From NCBI GenBank assembly GCA_020845805.1, contig JADLFD010000035.1:1-49045 (forward strand): 49,045 nucleotides of DNA, written 5' to 3'. Within the stretch, counting starts at the first letter, position 1. Each line of letters opens with the position of its first letter. The notes beneath the pieces were generated by a model. It saw nothing but the letters and a program-made list of their open reading frames with translations. It had not been told where the DNA came from and made no database searches. Below are positions 32,797 to 39,845 of the stretch, piece after piece. This DNA is from Verrucomicrobiales bacterium (lineage in GTDB: Bacteria; Verrucomicrobiota; Verrucomicrobiia; Limisphaerales; CAIMTB01). A program made the translations under genes and the position numbers.

Positions 32797-34139
32797 GAAT
32801 TTTCGCCGCGTTGTTGTTTCTGGGGAGCATGGTCTGGACCTCGGCCCAGGCGGCGGCGCGCCCGGGCACCGTGCGCGTGGTGACGGGCGACACCGTGCAG
32901 GGTTTGGTGACGGCGGCCACCAACGGGTTGGCAGTGTCTCCCGCGTCCGGGGAGCCCAAGATCATCCCGTGGGCCCAGTTGATGGAAGCCACCTTCGGGG
33001 ACGCTACGCCGCCCGCGGCTTCGATTACTGCGCCCGCTACGCCCGCAACAGCGACGGCGGCGCCTACCGAAGTGGGCGGGTGGAACGGAGTGCCAGTCGG
33101 AACCACCCTGGCCGGCAAACTCGAGGAGGCCCCGGAGCACCTGTTGGTCACCGGACAAGGCCGCGGGCTGATGGGCAATGCGGACGCCTGTTTTCTGGCG
33201 GAGCGAAAACTGGACGGGTCGGGTCAGGTATCCGCCTCGCTGGAATCCTTCGATGGCCAGGCGCCCGAGGCAGCGGCGGGGATCATGCTGCGCGACAACC
33301 TGGGGGAGGCGGCGGCCTATGCGTTCCTGGGGCAGCGCGTCGGCTCGGGCGTTTGTTTCCAGTACCGGCAGATCGCGTCGGGTATGACCATGCGCGTGAC
33401 CAATGTCGCCATGCAGCTGCCGGCCTGGCTGAGATTATCGCGGGTCGGGGGGGCGATCCTGGCGGAGGTCTCCACCGACGGTCTGCAATGGAGCCAGGTG
33501 GGGCGTGTGAACGTGAACCTGGGGCAGAACGTCCGCGCGGTTTTGGCAGTGGCCAGTGGCTCGGATGAGGCGGCCGCCACGGCGCGCTTTCGCAAGCCCG
33601 CCGTGGGTGCGCGGGGCCTGGGTTACGTGGCGTCCACCGGCTATCCTCGGCTGCGGCTGCGGGGCGGTTCCACCTTGGTGGGACCGGTCGAATCCGCGGA
33701 CGATTCCGTGGTTCGGCTGGGAGGGCCGTGGAAGGGGACGATGGTTTCGTTGCTGAATGTCGCGCGCCTGGAGTTTGCACCGCTCAGTCCGGATCACGAG
33801 GCCCGATTGGCGGACGAACGCGTGGGCGTCATGCTGGCCGACGGCGATTTCCTTGACGGTCGGTTGCGGGGAATCGCCACCAATACCGCCACCCTCAGTT
33901 CGTTGCTGTTCGGGTTTCGCAAGTTCGCCCTCGGCAGCGAGGCTGCGGTGGTCGTGGTCGGTTCCCCGGAAGAGGACGACACGCGGTTTCAGGTGTTGAT
34001 GAAAAATGGTTCCGAACTACGCGCGCGCGATCTCGGCACCTCAGGCGAGACGCTGCTGGTGGAGGCGCCGCTGCTGGGGGCGCTGCGTGTGGATTGGAAT
34101 GAGGTGAGCCGCATCCAGCGTTTTGCGGAACCCCGTTAA
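32793..34139 (+). CDS. Secreted protein with a central jelly-roll-like domain, unknown function
   Basis: About 448 residues from ATG 32793, which overlaps the stop of the toroid gene (ATGA). The signal peptide is MRIFAALLFLGSMVWTSAQA. An N-terminal small beta domain (VRVVTGDTVQGLVTAATNGLAV) is followed by an Ala/Pro/Thr-rich linker. A central domain with AGIMLRDNL, AYAFLGQR, QLPAWLRLSRVGG and VSTDGLQWSQVG resembles the concanavalin A-like DUF1349 / LamG type. Two more beta segments repeat the theme of the first (LRLRGGSTLVGPVES; VMLADGDFLDGRLRG), each reading like 'property at a residue value' modules. It is likely periplasmic or surface-exposed with binding rather than catalytic function. 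I do not recognise a named family. Confidence 0.65.
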   Translation: MRIFAALLFLGSMVWTSAQAAARPGTVRVVTGDTVQGLVTAATNGLAVSPASGEPKIIPWAQLMEATFGDATPPAASITAPATPATATAAPTEVGGWNGVPVGTTLAGKLEEAPEHLLVTGQGRGLMGNADACFLAERKLDGSGQVSASLESFDGQAPEAAAGIMLRDNLGEAAAYAFLGQRVGSGVCFQYRQIASGMTMRVTNVAMQLPAWLRLSRVGGAILAEVSTDGLQWSQVGRVNVNLGQNVRAVLAVASGSDEAAATARFRKPAVGARGLGYVASTGYPRLRLRGGSTLVGPVESADDSVVRLGGPWKGTMVSLLNVARLEFAPLSPDHEARLADERVGVMLADGDFLDGRLRGIATNTATLSSLLFGFRKFALGSEAAVVVVGSPEEDDTRFQVLMKNGSELRARDLGTSGETLLVEAPLLGALRVDWNEVSRIQRFAEPR

Positions 34140-34151
34140 GGGAGCGGTGCC

Positions 34152-34823
34152 ATGGCGTGTTCGCTCTCGCAGCACGACGATCCGGCACGTGGAGCTGGGG
34201 GCCGGATCCCGGGGATCCGCAACCGAAACGTACGCCGACGCTTGCTCCGGGTGGTCGGTATCGGGTTCGCGTGCGCCCTGCTTTCTTCCTGCACGGGAAC
34301 CCAGCCCCCAGGTCCACTTCACTCGTCCGCAAAGCCACGTCCCACCGTGGTGCCGTCGGAACCGCGGCAGGATCCGTCCTCGGACGGATCGGATTGGGCG
34401 CGAACCGCGTTGGAGCAGGGCGCAGATCCGGAGGCGTTGGCCGCCACGTTTCGTCGAGTTCCGGGCGGAGAGTTGGAGCTGCTGGCGCGGATGCTCAACG
34501 CCGCCATGCACGAGTCTCGAGACGTGGGGGCTGCGCTTCGCGTGGCGGCGGGACTGGCGGGGCAGGCCGAGTTGGATCGCGCGGGCTGCCGGGTGGTGGG
34601 CGAGGTCGCGGGTCGCGTCTGCTGCCTGCGCGGATCGTTTGCAGCGCGCGCCTTGGATGGACTGGCGGATGCGGTTCGGGCGGGGTCGGCGCCGGTCTGT
34701 CTGGACGCGGAGACTGCCGGTCGGCTGGAGGTGATGCGGGCCTCACCCGATCGTGACCTGGCTGCCTCCGCGGGGACGCTGCTGGAGCTTTTGCTGGGGC
34801 TTCCGCACGGACCGGGGTCCTGA
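34152..34823 (+). CDS. Hypothetical lipoprotein closing the envelope operon
   Basis: The 223-residue product has an Arg-rich N-region and a hydrophobic stretch ending in a lipobox, CALLSSC, with the lipidated Cys at about residue 47. The long N-region suggests the true start may lie downstream of 34152, but no closer ATG exists. The mature part begins with a Pro/Ser-rich linker and continues as Ala/Leu/Arg-rich helices (ALEQGADPEALAATFRRVP; AALRVAAGLAGQAELDRAG). No family is recognised. It starts 12 bp after the upstream stop, so it is probably the last gene of the operon, and it converges with argA over a 133-bp gap. Confidence 0.55.
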   Translation: MACSLSQHDDPARGAGGRIPGIRNRNVRRRLLRVVGIGFACALLSSCTGTQPPGPLHSSAKPRPTVVPSEPRQDPSSDGSDWARTALEQGADPEALAATFRRVPGGELELLARMLNAAMHESRDVGAALRVAAGLAGQAELDRAGCRVVGEVAGRVCCLRGSFAARALDGLADAVRAGSAPVCLDAETAGRLEVMRASPDRDLAASAGTLLELLLGLPHGPGS

Positions 34824-34956
34824 GGAGGGGAACCGGGCTGGCTGCGCGGAAAGGTGAGCTTCTCGCGGCTCCGACTTGGTGCAGGGCGCGGGGTGGGAAG
34901 CCTCGGAGCTTTCAGGGGCCCGCGACCGGAGTGGGGAGTGGTGCGGGGGATCCCGA

Positions 34957-36237
34957 TTACACCAGGTGCTTGATCAGGACCTTGGAATTCCGTCCGCTGG
35001 CGTCGTAGCGCTCCCGTCGGGACGGGGGCAGATCTTCCGGCGAGCCCTCGACGAAGCCGGCCTTGGATTGGAAGAAGGTGAAGGCCTGGGTGGAGAGCGC
35101 GATGAGTTGGTGCACTCCCGCTTCGCGTGCCTTGTCTTCGACGAAGCCGATGAGTTTGCGGCCGAGCCCCTGGTTTTCGTGGGCGGGGCTGACGAAGAGG
35201 TAGGCGAGTTCGGCTTTGCGCTGTTCCGGGTAGAGATGGAGCGCCACGCAGGCGACCGGATTCCGGTCGATCTCGTAGAGGTAATAGTCCCCGATCTGCC
35301 GCTCGATTTCGGCGCGCGTGCGCTTCATCAGCTCGGCGCTGTTCACGCTCTTGCGTGTGAGCATGAGGATCTGGCGGATGTCTTTTTTGAGGGCGCGCCG
35401 GATCTGCTCGTATTCGTTGGCGTAGACGAGGGTGCCGATGCCTTCGTTGGAGAACACCTCGGCGAGCAGCGCGTCATCCTGGCAGCCGTTGATGATGTGG
35501 ACGCGCGGCACTCCGGCGTGGCAGGCCTGGGCGGCGAATTGGGCCTTGGGCAGGAGCTCGGGCGGAAAGTCGGCGCGCTGCCGCTGCAGCAGGAGATCGA
35601 GTTCGGAAGCCAGGATCTGGCGGATGAGTTGGCCGCCGCAGGTGAGGCCTTCGTAGCTGGTCACGTAGATGATCTTGGCGGCTTTGAGGGATTCGCCGAT
35701 GGCCACGGCGATGGCGTCCGAATTGACGCGATAGGTGCGGCCCTCACCGTCGAAACCCAGTGGCGGGATGACGGGAATGATGCCCTGGGTGAGCAGCGCC
35801 TGCAGCATCTCGTGGTCGATGCGTTCGACCTTGCCGGTGAACTGCTGGTCCACGCCGTTGAGGATGCCTTGGGGATGGCCAATGACGGCGTTGGGGGACG
35901 CGGCCCGCAGGTCATTCGTGGACAGCCCTTCGAGAATCTCGTGAGTGAGGCGGTTGGCGGCGGTGAGCGAGAGCTTGAGGGTGTTTTCGTCCGTGATGCC
36001 CACGCCGTCCAGATTGGTGGCGGTGAGGTTCGATTCCGTGGCCAGTTGCCGGATCATGGCGGCGGCGCCGTGGACGAGGAGGATGCGGATGTTCAACGAG
36101 CGCAGGACCGCCACATCCAGCAGGATGTTAGCGAAGTTCTCGTTCATCACCACGGCGGCGTCGACGCTGAGAACGAACGTGCGCTCGCGAAAGCGAGGGA
36201 TGTACCGCAGGATGCCGCGGAGGTCGGTGGGTTTCAC
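34957..36237 (-). CDS. argA: Amino-acid N-acetyltransferase (N-acetylglutamate synthase)
   Basis: This enzyme makes N-acetylglutamate from glutamate and acetyl-CoA, the first step of arginine synthesis. The 426-residue protein has the ArgA two-domain layout. An N-terminal amino-acid-kinase fold (RTFVLSVDAAVVMNENF; ILLVHGAAAMIRQLA; GIIPVIPPLGFDGEGRTYRVNSDAIA) has a regulatory, non-kinase role in this family. A C-terminal GNAT domain has the acetyl-CoA loop ENQGLGRKLI. The start is GTG at 36237, since the nearby ATG is in another frame. It stands alone with no other arg gene. Arginine feedback is expected from the family but cannot be read from the sequence. It diverges from exbB with a 172-bp intergenic region. 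Confidence 0.93.
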   Translation of the reverse strand: MKPTDLRGILRYIPRFRERTFVLSVDAAVVMNENFANILLDVAVLRSLNIRILLVHGAAAMIRQLATESNLTATNLDGVGITDENTLKLSLTAANRLTHEILEGLSTNDLRAASPNAVIGHPQGILNGVDQQFTGKVERIDHEMLQALLTQGIIPVIPPLGFDGEGRTYRVNSDAIAVAIGESLKAAKIIYVTSYEGLTCGGQLIRQILASELDLLLQRQRADFPPELLPKAQFAAQACHAGVPRVHIINGCQDDALLAEVFSNEGIGTLVYANEYEQIRRALKKDIRQILMLTRKSVNSAELMKRTRAEIERQIGDYYLYEIDRNPVACVALHLYPEQRKAELAYLFVSPAHENQGLGRKLIGFVEDKAREAGVHQLIALSTQAFTFFQSKAGFVEGSPEDLPPSRRERYDASGRNSKVLIKHLV

Positions 36238-36409
36238 TTCGTAGTGGTCATGGGCCGCGCCAGGGGCAGCGGACGGGCGATTTAGTGAGGGCAGCGGGAC
36301 TCCGTGGCAACGGAAAAGCGCGGCGGAGGGCCGGGTGTGGGCGTGGCGATTCCGCGATCATTCGGGAAAAGCCCTTGAATGGGGAGGGGCGGCGTCGCTA
36401 TGCAACCAC

Positions 36410-37033
36410 ATGCCTCTGCTGCTGGCGAAGGGCGGATGGGTTTTCTGGCTGATCCTGGTGACGGGCGCGATCGCGGTCGCGGTCTTCATCGAGCGTCTGC
36501 TTCATTATCACCGCGCCCAGATCAATTCCGTCGAGTTCCTGAACGGCGTGAAGAACGTGTTGAAACGCGCGAACATCGTCGAGGCGGTGTCCATTTGCGA
36601 CGCCACGCCCGGGCCGGTGGCGCGCATGGTGAAAGTGGCCATTCTGAATCGCGACCGCGGCCGGGAAGGCATGCGCGAGGCGCTGGAGGAGGCGGGGTTG
36701 GTGGAGGTGCCGCGACTGGAGGAAAAGCTGGGGGTGCTGGCCACGGTGGCGCAGATCGCGCCGCTCATGGGGTTGTTCGGCGCGGTGATCGGCTTCATGC
36801 GCGTCTTCTGGCGGGTGCAGGTCACCGGGTTGCCGCTGCAGCCGCCGGAGTTTGCCGCCGGCATGTGGCAGGGCCTGATCTGCCTGGGCGCGGGAATCGC
36901 GGTGGCGGTGCCCGCCTATGTGGCGCACAACTTTCTCGTCTCGAGGTTGAACGATGTGCTGCTCGAAATGGAGACTTCCTCGACGGAGATCATTCATCTG
37001 CTGAGCGGACGCGCCGAGAGCACTTCGTCATGA
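36410..37033 (+). CDS. exbB: ExbB/TolQ/MotA-family protein lacking the proton-path residues
   Basis: About 207 residues from ATG 36410; the longer frame to 36335 adds nothing family-like. ExbB forms the pentameric ring of proton-driven ExbBD-TonB motors in the inner membrane. The fold is clear: TM1 near residues 10-27, a cytosolic domain, then TM2 with TVAQIAPLMGLFGAVIGFM and TM3 with GMWQGLICLGAGIAVAVPAY. Against E. coli ExbB, Thr148 is Ala125, Glu176 is Gln154 and Thr181 is Leu159. All three polar residues of the ion path are therefore replaced while flanking Gly and Pro residues are kept. The stop overlaps the exbD start (ATGA). It may be an ExbB repurposed for something other than proton-driven force. 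Confidence 0.88.
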   Translation: MPLLLAKGGWVFWLILVTGAIAVAVFIERLLHYHRAQINSVEFLNGVKNVLKRANIVEAVSICDATPGPVARMVKVAILNRDRGREGMREALEEAGLVEVPRLEEKLGVLATVAQIAPLMGLFGAVIGFMRVFWRVQVTGLPLQPPEFAAGMWQGLICLGAGIAVAVPAYVAHNFLVSRLNDVLLEMETSSTEIIHLLSGRAESTSS

Positions 37034-37461
37034 GACTGACGCGCTCCATCAAGATGCTGCGCGGTCCGATCGACGCCTCGGCGCTGGCGGGGACCTTGTT
37101 TCTGCTGTGGACCGCAACCTTGATGCATTCCTCGTTGGTGCTGCCTCCGGGGCTGCGTCTGCAACTGCCGGAGGCCAAGGGCCTGTGGGGCGAGGTGATC
37201 CCTGAGATGTCCCTCGCGGTCGATGCGCGTCACCGCATCCTGTTCGAGCACCAGTTGGTGGCGGAGACCAATCTGGCGCCCCTGCTGCGGGCTCGCGCGC
37301 GCCAGTACGGCACCAACGCCAGTCTCCTGTTGATGGCGGATCGCGGGGTGACCACGGAGGTATTGCTCAGGCTGGGCAATCTCGCTCGGGAAGCAGGGGT
37401 CGCCGAGGTGGTGATCGCCTCCAGTCCGACCTTGGCGACCGAGGTGGGGGAGGGGCCGTGA
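37030..37461 (+). CDS. exbD: ExbD/TolR-family protein with the essential Asp replaced by Gly
   Basis: About 143 residues. The N-terminal helix aligns without gaps to the ExbD consensus through to the family's PG..LQLPEA motif (PPGLRLQLPEA). At the position of the obligatory transmembrane Asp (E. coli ExbD Asp25, TolR Asp23) the sequence has Gly21, in ALAGTLFLLW. A different Asp lies six residues earlier (Asp15) near the predicted membrane edge. The periplasmic domain (LAVDARHRILFEHQLV; LLMADRGVTTEVLLRLGNLAREAGV) retains the ExbD fold. The gene overlaps exbB (ATGA) and the next gene (GTGA), so the three are translationally coupled. Confidence 0.85.
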   Translation: MRLTRSIKMLRGPIDASALAGTLFLLWTATLMHSSLVLPPGLRLQLPEAKGLWGEVIPEMSLAVDARHRILFEHQLVAETNLAPLLRARARQYGTNASLLLMADRGVTTEVLLRLGNLAREAGVAEVVIASSPTLATEVGEGP

Positions 37462-38255
37462 GTGTGGTGACGACGGCACGCCGTGACTGGTGGCGTTGGT
37501 TTCGTCAGCCTTGGGTCGTGCTGGCGGCCGGGGTCCTGGTGATGGAGTTCGTGGTGCTGTGGGCGGTGTCGGCCAAAGGCCATTGGGGCACGGGAAAATC
37601 CCCGCGTGCGCGGCATTCCCTGGCGCCGCTGGCGGACGTGGACACCAGGTTGAGCCAGTGGCTCTGGGTGATGCATCCCGGGATCATGCTCGCACCGACC
37701 ACCAAGGATTTCTCCGGGGCGGCATGGATGGTCCGCAAAGGCGTGGAGGTGGAGTTCGAAAGCCTGAAGCCCACCGTGCAACCCCTCCCTTACGAACCGC
37801 TGCCGCGAGTGGTGACTGAGGTTGGGCTGGGATTGCGCAGCGGACGATCCCACGACTGGCAGTGGGAGCTGCCGACGGTGCCGCTGACATTTCCCGCGGT
37901 GTCCGCACTTCCGTTTCCCGCCACCACCTCCGCGCGGTTGGAGCAAGGTGGGTCGAGCCTCGTCCTACGGTTGGCAGACGAATTGCCGCTGGCCCCGGCG
38001 GGAACCGCGCCGGAACGATTGGTATTGCGCCTGACCGTCGACCGCCAAGGGGCGGTGGCCGCGCCACCTTTGGTCTGGGAGAGCAGCGGCGATGCGGCAT
38101 TGGACGCGGCCCTGGTGTCTCGCGCGTTGCGCTGGACGTTTGAAGTCCCCGCCGATCGCCAGGCACCGGGCGGGGATTTCTCGGTGCTCGTCCGGGTGGA
38201 TTGGGGAATTCAGACTGTAGCGGCGCCGACCCCTACGCCCGGCGTAACCCCATGA
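37458..38255 (+). CDS. TonB-like energy-transducer protein without typical TonB N-terminal signature
   Basis: The 265-residue product starts with GTG overlapping the exbD stop (GTGA). One transmembrane helix (WVVLAAGVLVMEFVVLWAVS) contains Glu and lacks the TonB Ser..His pair. There is no long Pro-rich, Lys-rich spacer. The C-terminal 70 residues (RLVLRLTVDRQGAVAAPPLV; SSGDAALDAALVSRALRWTFEV) resemble a TonB C-terminal domain. Position after exbB-exbD supports TonB kinship. The middle (about residues 60-160) is family-unknown, with repeated hydrophobic-Pro segments. It could connect the membrane complex to a periplasmic partner rather than to outer-membrane receptors, none of which is encoded in this window. 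Confidence 0.65.
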   Translation: MSVVTTARRDWWRWFRQPWVVLAAGVLVMEFVVLWAVSAKGHWGTGKSPRARHSLAPLADVDTRLSQWLWVMHPGIMLAPTTKDFSGAAWMVRKGVEVEFESLKPTVQPLPYEPLPRVVTEVGLGLRSGRSHDWQWELPTVPLTFPAVSALPFPATTSARLEQGGSSLVLRLADELPLAPAGTAPERLVLRLTVDRQGAVAAPPLVWESSGDAALDAALVSRALRWTFEVPADRQAPGGDFSVLVRVDWGIQTVAAPTPTPGVTP

Positions 38256-38482
38256 GACCGGACTTCGTGCTCTTCGCCGTGATGGCCTGCCCGCTGGTGG
38301 GGTTGGTGGCGCTGTGGCTGCTGAACGCCATGCGTCGCCGGCGATTCCTTGCCGGCCCGGCTGAGGATCGCGTGTTCCGATGCTCGCGCTGTGCGTGCGT
38401 TTACACCGACGACCCGGACGTGGATCTCTCTCGTTGCCCCCAGTGCGGGCTGATGAACGAGAGTTTCGATTTCCGCGCGTAA
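38252..38482 (+). CDS. Small membrane protein with zinc-ribbon motif
   Basis: The 76-residue product starts at ATG 38252, overlapping the TonB-like stop (ATGA); the ORF-track start at 38201 is less likely. One N-terminal transmembrane helix (FVLFAVMACPLVGLVALWLL) is followed by a basic patch and two CxxC pairs (CSRC, then CPQC about 20 residues later), which form a rubredoxin/zinc-ribbon knuckle on the cytosolic side. It is the last gene of the exbB operon. The metal could be Zn or Fe, and a regulatory or assembly role is possible. No named family is recognised. A GC-rich hairpin (38484-38499) directly follows the stop. Confidence 0.7.
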   Translation: MRPDFVLFAVMACPLVGLVALWLLNAMRRRRFLAGPAEDRVFRCSRCACVYTDDPDVDLSRCPQCGLMNESFDFRA

Positions 38483-38483
38483 G

Positions 38484-38499
38484 CCGGCCTGCGGGCCGG
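38484..38499. terminator. Short GC hairpin after the zinc-ribbon gene
   Basis: CCGGCC / GGCCGG forms a 6-bp stem with a 4-nt loop one base after the stop codon, in the 32-bp gap before the convergent rsmB end. It has no T-tract, so it is a weak candidate. Confidence 0.25.
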
Positions 38500-38514
38500 A
38501 ACTGGGCCGGGCCG

Positions 38515-39843
38515 CTACGCGGTGTGACGCAGGACGGCGACGAAGGCGCCATCCACCCCATCCGGCACCGGCGCCAGTTGCCGTGATTGCTCCAGTCGGA
38601 AGGCAGGTTGCGCAGCGAGGAAGGCGTCGACCATGCCCTGGTTTTCCTCCGGTTCGATGCTGCAGGTGCTGTAGACGAGACGTCCGCCGGGACGCAGACG
38701 TTTGGCCGCCGTTTCCAGCAACCGCTTTTGGAGGGCGCAGCAGCGTTCGAGGTCCGGGGGGCCGAGTCGCCAGCGCGCGTCGAGGCGCCGGCGCAGCACG
38801 CCAGAGTTGGAGCACGGGGCATCCACGAGCACGGCATCAAAGGGGCCGGCCGCTTCGCGATCGTCGGGAACCGTCACTTCCACGTCTGCGCCGAGGCGTT
38901 CACAATTCTGTTTGAGACGTTCGCGCCGGGTGGGGTCCGGGTCGCAGGCGACCACCGTGCCGTCGTTGTCGAGGAGTTGGGCGATGTAGGTGGTCTTGCC
39001 GCCCGGAGCAGCGCAGAGATCCAGGATGCGCTCCCCGGCCTTGGGCTCCAGCAAGCGGACGGAGGCGAGGGTGCTGGGGTCCTGGATGTAGTACCATCCC
39101 GAGTTGAAGCTCGGAAGCCGTTCGAGGGGAGGGTGGCGTTTGAGTTGGAAGACCAGGTGGGAACCGGTCCAGTCCCAGGTTTTGAAGTCGTAGTCGACCC
39201 CCTCGGTGCGCCAGGACTCGATGACCTTGGCGGCATCGGACTTCAGGGTGTTGATGCGCGCGAACGCGACGGCGGGGGTATTATTCCAGGCGAGCAGGGA
39301 TTGGACATCCGCGGCGGGCATGCGCTTCTGCCAGCGATCGACGAGCCAGCGGGGATGCGACCAGCCGAGGGCGGGATCCTCGGTCTTCAAGCGTGCCAAG
39401 GTGGCGCGCGTCTCGGCATCGGCGCGGGTGTAGTTCCGCAGCATCGCGTTGATGAACCCGGCGTATCCGTCGAAGCCGAGGCTGCGGGCGCAGGCCACCG
39501 TCTCGTTGACTGCGGCGTGATCTGGGATCCGGTCCAGCCAGAAGAGTTGGTAGAGCCCGAGGCGAAGGAAGACGCGCGCCTGGGGCGCGGGAAGCCGGTC
39601 GAAAGACTTCGCGTCGATCATCCAATCGAGCGTGGCCCGCCAGCGTACGGCACCAAAACAAAGCTCCTGAACCAAGGCTCGATCATCCTGTCGCAACCGT
39701 GTTTCCGCGAGCTCGCGGGTGAGTATGTCTTCCACGAACCCTCGCCCCTCGTTGTGGGCGAGGAGGATCCGTACGGCATTTTCTCTTGGTTTTTGCCAGA
39801 CCACGCCGGATGTTTGCGGATCCGTCGGCGGCGGGCCAGACAA
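38515..39843 (-). CDS. rsmB: 16S rRNA (cytosine-C5)-methyltransferase RsmB
   Basis: RsmB methylates C967 of 16S rRNA. The 442-residue protein has an N-terminal NusB-like RNA-binding domain (NAVRILLAHNEGRGFVEDIL; LDWMIDAKSFDRLP; NETVACARSLGFDGYAGFINAMLRN). The C-terminal Rossmann-fold methyltransferase has the SAM motif DLCAAPGGKTTYIAQLL and the two catalytic Cys motifs DAPCSNSG and YSTCSIEPEEN. The open frame starts at TTG 39843, only 2 bp from the divergent greA start. An internal GTG at 39804 (VVWQKPREN) would leave 41 bp and still keep the whole conserved core, so the start is uncertain. Confidence 0.93.
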   Translation of the reverse strand: MSGPPPTDPQTSGVVWQKPRENAVRILLAHNEGRGFVEDILTRELAETRLRQDDRALVQELCFGAVRWRATLDWMIDAKSFDRLPAPQARVFLRLGLYQLFWLDRIPDHAAVNETVACARSLGFDGYAGFINAMLRNYTRADAETRATLARLKTEDPALGWSHPRWLVDRWQKRMPAADVQSLLAWNNTPAVAFARINTLKSDAAKVIESWRTEGVDYDFKTWDWTGSHLVFQLKRHPPLERLPSFNSGWYYIQDPSTLASVRLLEPKAGERILDLCAAPGGKTTYIAQLLDNDGTVVACDPDPTRRERLKQNCERLGADVEVTVPDDREAAGPFDAVLVDAPCSNSGVLRRRLDARWRLGPPDLERCCALQKRLLETAAKRLRPGGRLVYSTCSIEPEENQGMVDAFLAAQPAFRLEQSRQLAPVPDGVDGAFVAVLRHTA

Positions 39844-39845
39844 GT

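Noticed and set aside
36410-37461. Flagellar MotA/MotB reading of the ExbB/ExbD pair
   Set aside because: ExbB has the three-helix ExbB/TolQ layout and ExbD lacks an OmpA-type peptidoglycan domain; no flagellar gene is nearby.
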